A stretch of DNA of 64,000 bases from JACDHQ01 sp036401195 (GTDB taxonomy: Bacteria; Gemmatimonadota; Gemmatimonadetes; Gemmatimonadales; Gemmatimonadaceae): the NCBI GenBank assembly GCA_036401195.1, contig DASWVQ010000125.1, forward strand, positions 62,001 through 126,000. Direction: 5' to 3'. The position numbers and the translations under genes were made by a program. This document shows positions 50,890-59,724 of this stretch, piece by piece. The notes under the pieces were generated by a model that searched no databases, was not told the DNA's origin, and was given only the letters and a program-made list of their open reading frames with translations. Positions within the stretch are counted from its first letter, which is position 1, and each line of letters opens with the position of its first letter.

Positions 50890-53800
50890 CTACCTCCGCT
50901 CGGCAAGGGGAAGGGCGGGTGGCCCGCCAGTGCGCATGGCGTCGCGCACCTCGTGACGGACCTGCCGCTCCTTCCAAAGGGTGTACACCGCGGGGATAAC
51001 GACCAGCGTGAGGACGGTGCTCGAGATCATCCCGCCGATCATCGGCGCGGCGATTCGCCGCATGACGCTCGCGCCGGCACCGTTCCCCCAGAGGATGGGG
51101 AGCAGGCCGGCCATGATCGCGGTCACGGTCATCATCTTCGGGCGGACGCGTTCGACGGCCCCCTCCACGACGGCTTCATACAGGTCGCGCAACGACGGCA
51201 GTCGCCCTTCCGCGGCACGTACCGCCCGGATGCTGTGCCAGGCATGGTCGAGATAAATCAACATCACCACGCCGGTTTCCGCGGCCACCCCGGCGAGTGC
51301 GATGAAGCCGATTGCCACGGCCACCGACCAGTTGTAACCCAGTGCCCAGATGAACCAGATCCCCCCGACGAGGGCAAAGGGAAGGGAGAGCATGACGATC
51401 ATCGTTTCCCCCACGCTCTTGAAGTTGAAGTAGAGCAGGAGGAAAATGATGGCGAGCGTGGCGGGAATGACGAGGGTCATCCGTTCCCGGGCGCGCTCCA
51501 TGTACTCGTACTGTCCGCTCCAGGTGAGTGTGTAGCCCGGCGGCATCGTCACGTTCTGCTGCACTAGCCGCTGCGCATCGCGCACGTATGATCCGATGTC
51601 CCGGCCCGCCACGTCCACGTAGACCCAGGCGGTGGGTTGGGCGTCTTCGGTCCGGACGACCATCGGGCCGGCCACCCGCCTGATGGTTGCGAGCTGGCCG
51701 AGTGGGATCTGGGCGCTGCCTGCCGCCATGGAAGGGCTGCTTCCGCCCATCCCGCCGCCGCCTCCCATGCCACCGGCAGACGGCGCGGGATCCGGCGCCC
51801 CGCCGTCGAGCGAGTGTGCAATTGGAACGAGCACGTTCGCGAGCCGCTCCGGGGTGTCCCGGAGTTCCTGCGGATAGCGAACTCGCACACCGTACCGTTC
51901 ACGCCCTTCCACGGTCTGCGTGATGACCATGCCACCGATCGCCGTCGCGATGACGGTCTGGACGTCCCCGACGTTGATGCCATGCCGTGCGGCGGCCGCA
52001 CGGTCGATCTGGATGTCCAGGTAGTAGCCGGAGACGGCCCGCTCGGCGAACGCGCTCCGCGTACCCGGGACCATCTGCACTACACGCTCGACTTCCTTCC
52101 CCACGCGTTCCAGCTCGGCCAGGTCGGGTCCGAAGATCTTGATGCCGACGGGGGTCCTGATGCCCGTGGCGAGCATGTCGATGCGCCCGCGAATCGGCAT
52201 CGTCCAGGCGTTGGTGATTCCAGGCATCCTGACGGCAGAGTCCATTTGGGCCAGGAGGCCGTCGTACGTTACGCCCTCTCGCCAGGCGGATTCCGGCTTC
52301 AACGAGATGGTGGTCTCGAACATGTCGAGCCCCGCCGGGTCGGTCGCGGTATTCGCACGACCGGCTTTCCCCCACACGTGATCGACCTCGGGGAAGGTCT
52401 TGATGATGGAGTCCTGGATGCGGAGGATCTCCCGCGCGCGTGCGACGCTCACGCCTGGCAACGTCGTGGGCATGTACAGGATCGTTCCCTCGTCGAGCCG
52501 CGGCATGAACTCGCTGCCGATACGCGTCCAGGGAATCCAGGTGAGCAGCAGGGTCAGCGCCCCGGCCCCGATCACCGGCCAACGGTGCTTCAGGACGAAG
52601 TCGATCACCGGCTGGTACAGCCGAATCAGCGCCCGGTTCAATGGATTGGCGCGCTCGCGATAGATGCGCCCCCGGATGAACAGCCCCATCGTGACGGGAA
52701 CGATCGTGACCGACAGCAGGCTCGCGGCCGCCATGGCGAAGGTCTTCGTGAAGGCCAGTGGCTTGAAGAGGCGCCCCTCCTGCCCCTCGAGCGTGAAGAC
52801 CGGGATGAACGAGACCGTGATGATCAGCAGCGAGAAGAACAGCGCCGGCCCGACTTCCCGGGAGGATTCGACGACGATCTTCCATCGCTGCGCCGCCGTC
52901 ATCTCCCGGGTGCTGAAGTATCGGGGGTCACCGTCGCCCGTGGGGGCGGCGCGCTCGAGGTGCTTGTGCATGTTCTCGATCATCACGATCGCGGCGTCGA
53001 TCATCGCGCCGATCGCGATGGCGATCCCGCCGAGCGACATGATGTCGGCACCGACGCCGAGCCATCGCATCGCGATGAATGCCATCAGGATGCCGAGGGG
53101 AAGCGTCAGGATGGCGACCAGTGCCGAGCTCGCGTGCAGCAGGAACACGATGCAGACGAGGGCGACGATGATCGATTCCTCCAGCAGCTTCCCCCTGAGC
53201 GTCTCGATCGCTCGTTCGATCAGGTCGCTGCGGTCGTAGACGGGCCGGATCACCACGCCGGGCGGGAGGCCGGGACGGATCTCGTCGAGCTTGGCCTTGA
53301 CGTTGTCGATCGTCGTAAGGGCATTCTGGCCGAAGCGCATGACCACGATCGCCCCGACGGCGTCGCCGCGGCCGTCCAGCTCTGCGATTCCCCGTCGGAC
53401 TGCCGGTCCCACGCCCACCCGCCCCAGCTCCGCGACGGTGACGGGGGTGCCAGCTTTCGTCGCACCGACAACCACGTTCTCGATGTCGCTTAGGGACTTG
53501 AAGTACCCGAGCCCCCGCACCATGTACTCGCGCTCGGACAGCTCGAGCACCATGGCGCCGATGTCATTGTTCGCGTTCTGGATGGCACCCATCACCTGCG
53601 GCACCGAGACCCCGTAAGCGAGCATCTTCGCGGGGTCGAGATCCACCTGATACTGCTTCTCGTACCCTCCGACGGTCGCTACCTCGGATACCCCCGGGAC
53701 GGCGGTAAGCTGGTAGCGCAGGTACCAGTCCTGAAGCGACCGAAGCTGCGACAGGTCCATCCGGCCAGTGGTATCCTCGAGGGCATACTGGTAGACCCAC

Positions 53801-54210
53801 CCCAGCCCGGTCGCATCCGGACCGAGGACGGGCGACACGCTCGCCGGCAGCTTCCCCTTGAGGCCATTGAGATACTCCAGCACGCGGCTGCGTGCCCAAT
53901 ACAGGTCCGTCCCGTCGTCGAAGATGACGTACACGAACGACACGCCGAAGAAGGAGTAGCCGCGAACGACGCGGGATCCCGGCACCTTGAGCATCTCGGC
54001 GGCGATCGGATACGTGACCTGATCCTCGACGATCCGTGGTGCCTGCTCGTTGTACTCGGCCTGGACGATCACCTGCACGTCGGAGAGATCGGGGAGTGCC
54101 TCGAGAGGCGTCCGCCGAACGGCCATGACGCCCCCGATGGTGACCGCTGCCACGAAGAGAAAGACGAGCAGCTTGTTCCTCACCGACCACTCGATGATGC
54201 GGTTCAGCAT
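50890..54210 (-). CDS. cusA: CusA heavy-metal RND efflux permease
   Basis: 1106 residues, twelve TM helices. The TM4 motif GAMIDAAIVMIENMHKHLE and the pore-domain segments LYMPTTLPGVSVARAREILR and WTMPIRGRIDMLATGIRTPV match the CusA class, including Met residues at positions used for Cu(I)/Ag(I) binding in E. coli CusA. A Gly/Met-rich insertion (GGMGGGGGMGGSSPSM) at about residue 810 is unusual. The final helices are GGIWFIWALGYNWSVAVAIG and APMIGGMISSTVLTLVVIPA. It exports periplasmic Cu(I) with CusB and CusC. It starts 11 bp after cusB. Confidence 0.95.
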   Translation of the reverse strand: MLNRIIEWSVRNKLLVFLFVAAVTIGGVMAVRRTPLEALPDLSDVQVIVQAEYNEQAPRIVEDQVTYPIAAEMLKVPGSRVVRGYSFFGVSFVYVIFDDGTDLYWARSRVLEYLNGLKGKLPASVSPVLGPDATGLGWVYQYALEDTTGRMDLSQLRSLQDWYLRYQLTAVPGVSEVATVGGYEKQYQVDLDPAKMLAYGVSVPQVMGAIQNANNDIGAMVLELSEREYMVRGLGYFKSLSDIENVVVGATKAGTPVTVAELGRVGVGPAVRRGIAELDGRGDAVGAIVVMRFGQNALTTIDNVKAKLDEIRPGLPPGVVIRPVYDRSDLIERAIETLRGKLLEESIIVALVCIVFLLHASSALVAILTLPLGILMAFIAMRWLGVGADIMSLGGIAIAIGAMIDAAIVMIENMHKHLERAAPTGDGDPRYFSTREMTAAQRWKIVVESSREVGPALFFSLLIITVSFIPVFTLEGQEGRLFKPLAFTKTFAMAAASLLSVTIVPVTMGLFIRGRIYRERANPLNRALIRLYQPVIDFVLKHRWPVIGAGALTLLLTWIPWTRIGSEFMPRLDEGTILYMPTTLPGVSVARAREILRIQDSIIKTFPEVDHVWGKAGRANTATDPAGLDMFETTISLKPESAWREGVTYDGLLAQMDSAVRMPGITNAWTMPIRGRIDMLATGIRTPVGIKIFGPDLAELERVGKEVERVVQMVPGTRSAFAERAVSGYYLDIQIDRAAAARHGINVGDVQTVIATAIGGMVITQTVEGRERYGVRVRYPQELRDTPERLANVLVPIAHSLDGGAPDPAPSAGGMGGGGGMGGSSPSMAAGSAQIPLGQLATIRRVAGPMVVRTEDAQPTAWVYVDVAGRDIGSYVRDAQRLVQQNVTMPPGYTLTWSGQYEYMERARERMTLVIPATLAIIFLLLYFNFKSVGETMIVMLSLPFALVGGIWFIWALGYNWSVAVAIGFIALAGVAAETGVVMLIYLDHAWHSIRAVRAAEGRLPSLRDLYEAVVEGAVERVRPKMMTVTAIMAGLLPILWGNGAGASVMRRIAAPMIGGMISSTVLTLVVIPAVYTLWKERQVRHEVRDAMRTGGPPALPLAERR

Positions 54211-54221
54211 GGCGGCCTCCT

Positions 54222-55697
54222 TCAGCGGGCCGGCGCCGGGGCGGCGCCAGCCATGGAATGTCCGTCATGCGATTGCGCGGAGGGGGTCGCCGCCGGGGGG
54301 CTCCCGGGGGCGGCCGACGGCGGCGTGGCGCCGGGCGTGTGTCCATCGTGACCGGCAGGCGAGGTCGCGGATGGCGTCTTCGCGCTTCCTCCGGCGTTCG
54401 GCTTGGAAGGCGTCGTCATGTCCATCCCCGGCATGTTGCCCATTCCGCCCAGCGCGCTCCCAAGGTTCGACTCCGCGTCCACGAGGAAGGTGGCCGACTT
54501 GACCACCGTCTCACCAGCGGCCAGTCCGCTGAGGATTGCCATGCGGTCGGCAGCCGGGGAGCCCAGGGTCACCTCACGGGGAACGAGTCGTCCACTCGGC
54601 TCCCGCACGAAGACCAGGCTCCGCGTCCCCGTTACCAGCACGGCGGATCGCGGCACGGTCACGGTAGCCGCCTGTGGGGCGCCGCGCGCCCGCAGCGTCG
54701 CGTACATCCCGGGCTTGAGCCGCAGTCCGGGGTTCGGGATCTCCACGCGCACCCGCGCCGTCCGCGTCTCCTGGTTCAGTGTCGGATAGATGTACGTCAC
54801 TCGCCCGCTCCGCGTGTCCCCAGGGAGCGCCTCGAAGTCGACCGTCACCGGTTGCCTGACCCGCATCGAAGCGAGGTCGCGCTCGAAGATCTCGCCCTCC
54901 ACCCAGACCACGGAGAGGTCTGCCATGCGGAACAGGACGTCGCCCGGCATCAGCCGCTGGCCCTCGACCACGTTCTTCTCCAGCACGTAGCCGCTGTACG
55001 GTGCGCGGAAGGTGAGGGTCCGTCGCACCGTGCCGGTGCGCTGGACGGCCGCGATCTCGTCCGCGGGCACGTCCCAGTAGGCGAGGCGGCGGCGCGCCGA
55101 CGCGGCGAGATCGTCCGCGGCCCGCCGGGCCTCCGGACTGGCCGACTGCATGTCGGCGCGAAGCCGGTCAGCGAGCAGCAGCTCTTCCTGCGCCGTCACC
55201 AGCATCGGGGCGTAGATGGCGGCGAGCGGCTGACCGGCCGCGACAGCCTGGCCGGTCGTATTGACGAACAGCCGCTCGACGAAGCCCTCGATCTTCGTCG
55301 TCACGGTGCGAAGTCGGCGCTCGTCGTACGTCACGAGTCCGACCGTCCGGATCTCGGACTGCAGCCGCTCCGTGCGGGCATCGGCGAAGGTCACGCCGAT
55401 GCGGCGCGCGGCTTCCGCGGACAGCTCCACCGGCATTTCGGCGCTGGCCGCCGGCGCGGCGCCGTGGTTGTGGCCCGCCGGCATCTCCGGCTCGGCGGAC
55501 CGCCGGGTCAGGAGGATGGCCGCGACGGCGGTCCCAAGCGCCACCACCCCCGCGCTCCACCAGAGGAGCCGGCGGCCGCGCGATTTCGGCGGCCCGCCGA
55601 AGGGCGAGGCCAGGGGATCCGGCGTCATGGCGCTGGCCGGGTGCTGGGACGCATCGCCGTGCGATGCCCCGCGATCGAATTCCTTTGGCATGGTCAT
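54222..55697 (-). CDS. cusB: CusB periplasmic adaptor
   Basis: One TM anchor (LLWWSAGVVALGTAVAAILL) is followed by EMPAGHNHGAAP, the adaptor core (FVERLFVNTTGQAVAAGQPL, VTAQEELLLADRLRADMQSA, VRRTLTFRAPYSGYVLEKNV) and SGRVTYIYPTLNQETRTARV. The C-terminal tail is rich in Met/His (LGGMGNMPGMDMTT, HDGHTPG, SHDGHSMAG) and extends past the usual CusB end, so it may act as an added copper-binding region like CusF. Its 3' end lies 11 bp before the cusA start, and its start overlaps the cusC stop by four bases. Confidence 0.9.
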   Translation of the reverse strand: MTMPKEFDRGASHGDASQHPASAMTPDPLASPFGGPPKSRGRRLLWWSAGVVALGTAVAAILLTRRSAEPEMPAGHNHGAAPAASAEMPVELSAEAARRIGVTFADARTERLQSEIRTVGLVTYDERRLRTVTTKIEGFVERLFVNTTGQAVAAGQPLAAIYAPMLVTAQEELLLADRLRADMQSASPEARRAADDLAASARRRLAYWDVPADEIAAVQRTGTVRRTLTFRAPYSGYVLEKNVVEGQRLMPGDVLFRMADLSVVWVEGEIFERDLASMRVRQPVTVDFEALPGDTRSGRVTYIYPTLNQETRTARVRVEIPNPGLRLKPGMYATLRARGAPQAATVTVPRSAVLVTGTRSLVFVREPSGRLVPREVTLGSPAADRMAILSGLAAGETVVKSATFLVDAESNLGSALGGMGNMPGMDMTTPSKPNAGGSAKTPSATSPAGHDGHTPGATPPSAAPGSPPAATPSAQSHDGHSMAGAAPAPAR

Positions 55698-57142
55698 GGG
55701 ATCACCCGTTCCGTCGCGGGAACGGCAGGAAATGGGGTTGGTGCCGATCCCGACGCGTTGGTCGGGAGCGCACGCGGCGTGGCGCGTGGGGCTGGCGTCG
55801 TCTCCGCGATGCCCAGATCGCGGCCGGTGAGCATTTCGAGCTCGGCCCAGGCCTTGCCTTCATCCGCTTCGAGCACGGCGAGATCCTGGCGGAACCGGTT
55901 GACCGTCATCCGGTTGTCGAGCAGCGTCATGAAGTCGACCGTGCCCACGCGATACGCGGCGAGGGCAGACGCAACGGTTGCTTCCGCCTGGGGCAGGATG
56001 GTCGATCGATACAGGGCGGACAGGTTCTGCGCCCGCTGGAGGTTTGCCAGCGCTTCGGTGATGCGTCCGCGGGTATCGGCCTGCATGGCCGCAAGGTCCG
56101 CACGCGCCATCGCCCGCATCGCCTCCGCTTCCTCCCGCAGCTTGTACTGTCGTGACCGGGCGAACACGGGCACGCTCGCCCCGAACATCAGGCTGCCCAT
56201 CCGCTCGGTCCCGCCGGCGGCCATCCCGTCGGCGCCGGTGCCCGAACTTCCTCGCTGCCCATACTGGATGCCGACGGTGAGGTCAGGAATCAGTTCCCGA
56301 CGCGCCAGCCGCGTCATGCGGTCGGCGGCGGCGAGCTCATGGACCCCCGCCTGGATCATCGGCCTGTTTCGCAGCGCCAGACTGTCGAGCGTCGCCTCAG
56401 CGGGATTCGATGCCGGAAACTGCGGAAGGACGGGGTGGGGGACGGGCGTGGACGCCGGGCGATCGAGCACCGCGTTCAGCCGCGCAGCCATCGCCGTGCG
56501 CATCGCCGTCATGCGCAGGGTGTCCTCGACCATCCGGGCGATCTCCACCCGCGCGCGAAGCACGTCGGTCTGGCGACCCTCGCCAACGCGGTACATCGTC
56601 TCCGCAATCGAGGCGATCTCCTGGACGAGACGCAGTGTTTCCCGCATGACGCGAAGCGCCTCGTCTGTCTGGTACACCTCGAAGAAGGCCATCGCGGCGG
56701 CAGTTCGGGCTTCCCACCCGGCATCGCTCGCGCGCCATTGCTCGGCTTCAGCCCTCGACGCTGCGATCCCCCGATTCAGCCCGAGCTTTCCGGCCAGCGG
56801 CAGCATCTGCATCACCTGCAGCTGAGTCATGCCGAGCGTGGCCATCGGGGCGAGTGAGGGAAGGGAGTAGTTCATCCAGCCGAGCTGTACCTGCGGGTCC
56901 GGGGGAAGGCCGGCCGAGGGTATGCGTGCGTTGGCCGCTCGGGCGAGAGCGGACGCGGCGGCGAATCGCGGATTGCGAGTGGCGACCTGTTCGTACACGT
57001 CCGCCAGTCGCAGCGTCTCCGGATTCGGCTGCTGCGCGTGCGGAACCTGCGGCCACAGCAGCCCAAGCAGTGACAGCGCGAATCCGACGCGATGGCGGGC
57101 GGATCGCAGCCGCGACAAGGCGGCTGACGGGATATGCAGCAT
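55694..57142 (-). CDS. cusC: CusC-like outer-membrane factor (TolC family)
   Basis: A signal peptide (VGFALSLLGLLWPQVPHAQ) is followed by LADVYEQVATRNPRFAAASA, LPSLAPMATLGMTQLQVMQM and long paired helices (VYQTDEALRVMRETLRLVQE, MYRVGEGRQTDVLRARVEIA), repeated later as AALAAYRVGTVDFMTLLDNR. The 482-residue length and paired repeats fit CusC/CzcC. Met-rich stretches around residue 95-110 are noticeable. The ATG at 57142 gives the signal peptide. It forms the outer-membrane channel of the CusCBA system, with ATGA coupling to cusB. Confidence 0.9.
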   Translation of the reverse strand: MLHIPSAALSRLRSARHRVGFALSLLGLLWPQVPHAQQPNPETLRLADVYEQVATRNPRFAAASALARAANARIPSAGLPPDPQVQLGWMNYSLPSLAPMATLGMTQLQVMQMLPLAGKLGLNRGIAASRAEAEQWRASDAGWEARTAAAMAFFEVYQTDEALRVMRETLRLVQEIASIAETMYRVGEGRQTDVLRARVEIARMVEDTLRMTAMRTAMAARLNAVLDRPASTPVPHPVLPQFPASNPAEATLDSLALRNRPMIQAGVHELAAADRMTRLARRELIPDLTVGIQYGQRGSSGTGADGMAAGGTERMGSLMFGASVPVFARSRQYKLREEAEAMRAMARADLAAMQADTRGRITEALANLQRAQNLSALYRSTILPQAEATVASALAAYRVGTVDFMTLLDNRMTVNRFRQDLAVLEADEGKAWAELEMLTGRDLGIAETTPAPRATPRALPTNASGSAPTPFPAVPATERVIP

Positions 57143-57284
57143 GACGAAATCTCCAGAAGGGTGTCCGGCCCGGGCAGCCATGTGGGCGCCACGAGGAGGA
57201 AGACCACCAATGAGTGTCGACCAGGCGCGCCGGCGGGTTCGCCAGACGTGCCACCTGCAGTCCGCAGAGTGCCCGCGGACTGGC

Positions 57285-57710
57285 TCAGCCGCGCGGCGGA
57301 GGGTCGTCTGGAGGGAGCGCCGCGGTCGGCACGAGCTGGAGGACCCCCGCAGTGACGGGGGCGCTCGCAAGCCGTACCACGCCGATCTGCCGCCCGCTTG
57401 GCAGGGCGAGCGGCGCGCAGGCATGCATCATCGACTGGCACGCCGCGGACGAGTGCGAGCTCGTGCAGCCCACCGGAGAATCAGGAGGGGCCTGAACCAG
57501 CGCCATGACGTGCGCGCGTTGCCCTTCATGGGGAGCAGGCGAAACCGTCCGGCGGCGCGCCCGGTGATGCTCCCGAGGGCCTTGGTCCGGGACGCCCTTG
57601 GCCAGCGCTGCCCAACCGTGATGCTGCACGACGCATCGCAGCTCTCCGCCGAGCAGGACGCTCTGCGAGAGGAGGGCTACGAGCAGAAGTGCAGAAAGGC
57701 GACGAATCAC
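57285..57710 (-). CDS. Small secreted Cys/His protein 2
   Basis: From a GTG at 57710 a signal peptide (IRRLSALLLVALLSQSVLLG) precedes a mature part with ELRCVVQHHGW, a His/Arg region (PREHHRARRR), a Cys/Met cluster (GCTSSHSSAACQSMMHACAP) and a Pro-rich tail (LVPTAALPPDDPPPRG). The order (signal, His region, Cys cluster, Pro tail) matches the proteins at 45571 and 57999. It is the first gene in the Cus operon, 142 bp before cusC. The 15-bp operator at 57756 is 46 bp upstream. Family and function unknown; copper binding inferred. Confidence 0.55.
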   Translation of the reverse strand: MIRRLSALLLVALLSQSVLLGGELRCVVQHHGWAALAKGVPDQGPREHHRARRRTVSPAPHEGQRAHVMALVQAPPDSPVGCTSSHSSAACQSMMHACAPLALPSGRQIGVVRLASAPVTAGVLQLVPTAALPPDDPPPRG

Positions 57711-57755
57711 GGCGGGCGTGTGGTTGCGGGTGCGAGCGGGCGACGCGCGCCACGC

Positions 57756-57770
57756 TTTACGCAGGATAAT
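57756..57770. promoter_or_regulatory. Copper-operator candidate, site 3 (TTTACGCAGGATAAT)
   Basis: The 15-mer shares its first 14 bases with site 5 at 60239. It lies 46 bp upstream of the GTG of the first cus-operon gene, close enough to overlap a promoter. Last base differs from the consensus A. Confidence 0.55.
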
Positions 57771-57871
57771 CGCCCTGAGGCGATGGTCAGCCGGGAAGTG
57801 GGGCAGCTTTTGTCAGAGAATCCCTGATTGCGGGCGGCTGGAAACGCTCACGGTCCGGCACCCGCAGCGGT

Positions 57872-57886
57872 TCTACGCACCGTAAA
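57872..57886. promoter_or_regulatory. Copper-operator candidate, site 4 (TCTACGCACCGTAAA)
   Basis: This 15-mer has one mismatch to TTTAC-N5-GTAAA, in the first half-site. It lies 113 bp upstream of the small secreted Cys/His gene at 57999. An AAATCAGTTGGCC segment follows, resembling AAACCAACTGGCC after site 5. Confidence 0.5.
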
Positions 57887-57998
57887 AATCAGTTGGCCCC
57901 CGACAATTGACAAGGAGGTCTCCTGACTGCGGGCCGATAGCCGCGGTGGCACCCTGCGGCACGGTCGACTCCGGCCGTTTCCCCTTCTACTGACTCCC

Positions 57999-58400
57999 GT
58001 GCGCTCATTGCTTCGCCGAACTGCATCGACCGCGCTCCTGCTCCTGCAGGCGCTGGTGGTCGCGAACGCGGTTCGGTGCGTGGCGCAGGCGGCGCCGGCG
58101 GGGGCGGCGCGACATCACCAGGGGCAGGTCCGCGCCGAGGGCGGAATGGGTGCGCCGGGGCTGATGACCTTCCTCAGCGGCACTCACGGGGGACACTGCG
58201 GCTCGCATGGGACACCAGCCTGCTCCACGACCGCTGCCGGGTCGTGCGAAGTCGGCAGGACCTGCAGCCAGCTGGCGACGGTGTACAGCACCGGCCGACA
58301 TCATCGCGCGCCGGCGCATGCGACGGCGCGGGGTTGGATTGCGCCTGGCGTGGCATCTCACCTGATCGCTCCGCCCACCCCCCCTCCCAGACCGGCGTAG
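57999..58400 (+). CDS. Small secreted Cys/His protein 3
   Basis: From a GTG at 57999 a signal-like segment (ASTALLLLQALVVANAVRCV) precedes a mature part with ARHHQGQVRAEGG, a Cys/His cluster (GTHGGHCGSHGTPACSTTAA, SCEVGRTCSQLATVYSTGRH) and a Pro-rich end (LIAPPTPPPRPA). It resembles the proteins at 45571 and 57285. It is first in a plus-strand cluster with the thioredoxin-like and DUF411 genes and is preceded by copper-operator candidate 4. Function unknown; copper binding inferred from composition and neighbours. Confidence 0.5.
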   Translation: MRSLLRRTASTALLLLQALVVANAVRCVAQAAPAGAARHHQGQVRAEGGMGAPGLMTFLSGTHGGHCGSHGTPACSTTAAGSCEVGRTCSQLATVYSTGRHHRAPAHATARGWIAPGVASHLIAPPTPPPRPA

Positions 58401-58552
58401 CGCGCGCGGCTCCAGGGAGCCGAGCGCGGGCGGGCCACACCCGCCCTGGCAGCCAACGAGTCGTCGACTGCACCACTCCGGTGCCGGTCGTCTGCCTCGA
58501 GATCGCGGCGGCAGCCGGCCGCTGCGCCAGACCTCCAGGGAGCCGTCTCCAC

Positions 58553-59149
58553 ATGTCACGTTCACTTCTCCATGCCATCGCCGCGGTTTCGGCGGCTGAG
58601 CACTACCAGGGCTGCTGCGGCGAAACGCCTGCCGACCCGTGCGACCACCACCCGCGGAGGCCCTCGTGCGCCGACCAGCGGGAACTCCGGGGTGGCGGCA
58701 CCGAGCTCGAGTTCGAGGGTCTCTATTCGGAGGGGATGCCGTATGCGTGCGGCGGGATCATGGCGGGCGCGTCACGACGAACTGTCCTGCGCCGGGAGGG
58801 CGTGCAGACCCGCTGGCACGTCCTCGCAGTGCTCAGCCCGGCAGAGTGGGCCGAAAGTGCCCTGGCTGCCCGAATTGCGGCCTTCGCCCACACGCACGAA
58901 GCGGTGGACTTTCGCGTGATCACCCCGGTGCAAGCCAACGCCCTGTTGACCCGGCGGCGACTCGACCCCGTCGATCCGCCCCCGCTGTTCATCCTGCTGA
59001 ACGCCGCGTTCGAGGAGGTGAGCTCATGGGGGGAGGGGCCCGGACGCCAATCCCCCTGGTGGTGGCTCCCCCTTCGGCGGGCAACGCCGCCCACCTCGGC
59101 GGCTACCACCGACGAGTTCGTTGCCACGCTCGAACACCTCGCTGCCTGA
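58553..59149 (+). CDS. Thioredoxin-fold protein, active-site Cys lost
   Basis: From the ATG at 58553 the product has a Cys-containing N-terminus (YQGCCGETPADPCDHH), then a domain aligned with the 44159 protein: TRWHVLAVLSPAEWAESALA (compare HWHLLVIAESWCTDAVNSVP), THEAVDFRVITPVQANALL and PPLFILLNAAFEEVSSWGEG. The position of the catalytic Cys is occupied by another residue in SPAEWAES, so a redox role by that site is impossible. It may be a decayed or repurposed paralogue. It lies 8 bp before a DUF411 gene. The frame extends upstream to 58076, overlapping the previous gene without coding character. Confidence 0.5.
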   Translation: MSRSLLHAIAAVSAAEHYQGCCGETPADPCDHHPRRPSCADQRELRGGGTELEFEGLYSEGMPYACGGIMAGASRRTVLRREGVQTRWHVLAVLSPAEWAESALAARIAAFAHTHEAVDFRVITPVQANALLTRRRLDPVDPPPLFILLNAAFEEVSSWGEGPGRQSPWWWLPLRRATPPTSAATTDEFVATLEHLAA

Positions 59150-59157
59150 GAGTCCCC

Positions 59158-59715
59158 ATGCCGAACCTCACTCTGACATCGCCGCTGGCCGCCCTCGTTG
59201 AGGAGAGAATGACCCGCAGAGAGTGGCTGGCGCATGCGGCCACCGTGACCCTGCTGACCGCACTCGCGCCGCTTTCGCACACCGCAAGCGCTCTGTCTGG
59301 TGCGACTGCACCCGCCGCGGCGCGAGCCGCGGCGAAGGCCGCGACCCCCATCCGGATCTACAAGACGCCGACATGCGGTTGCTGCAAGGGATGGATCACC
59401 TACCTCGAGCAGCAGGGATTTCAACCACAGGTGGAGATCGTTGCCAACCTGGACGATCTGAAGAAGCGCCTCGGCATCCCGGGGAGCGTGGTGTCGTGTC
59501 ACACGGCCACGATCGAAGGGTACGCGGTGGAAGGGCACGTGCCGGCGGCGGCCATTCGGAAGCTGCTGCGCGAGCGGCCGCGCGTCGCGGGGATCGGCGT
59601 GACCGGGATGCCGCTGGGTTCTCCGGGAATGGAAGGGCTCGGCCGGAAGGATCCATTCGACGTCCTCGCGTTCGACCGCAAGGGCGCCACCCGCGTATTC
59701 CTCCACTTCGCCTAG
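59158..59715 (+). CDS. DUF411 (CopG-like) copper protein 4
   Basis: A signal region with a Tat-like start (RMTRREWLAHAATVTLLTAL) precedes the domain: IRIYKTPTCGCCKGWITYLE, IPGSVVSCHTATIEGYAVEG, HVPAAAIRKLLRERPRVAGI and GVTGMPLGSPGMEGLG. CGCC, SCHTA and GSPGME are conserved. It ends ATRVFLHFA. The start at 59158 follows the thioredoxin-like stop by 8 bp; the ATG at 59209 is an alternative. It is convergent with the copper-storage protein gene. Confidence 0.85.
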   Translation: MPNLTLTSPLAALVEERMTRREWLAHAATVTLLTALAPLSHTASALSGATAPAAARAAAKAATPIRIYKTPTCGCCKGWITYLEQQGFQPQVEIVANLDDLKKRLGIPGSVVSCHTATIEGYAVEGHVPAAAIRKLLRERPRVAGIGVTGMPLGSPGMEGLGRKDPFDVLAFDRKGATRVFLHFA

Positions 59716-59724
59716 GGGCCGAGT

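Noticed and set aside
51637..53493. A 618-codon open frame on the plus strand across the CusA gene
   Set aside because: It is antisense to a clearly homologous cusA. The translation is rich in Arg, Asp, His and Gly with no domain. High GC makes such shadows common.
54258..56825. An 855-codon plus-strand open frame antisense to cusB and cusC
   Set aside because: The minus-strand genes have full domains and operon overlaps. The antisense translation is low complexity without motifs.
57907..57933. AGGAGGTCTCCT hairpin as a terminator or riboswitch
   Set aside because: The stem is only 5 bp with a 2-nt loop, and no conserved riboswitch core is visible nearby.
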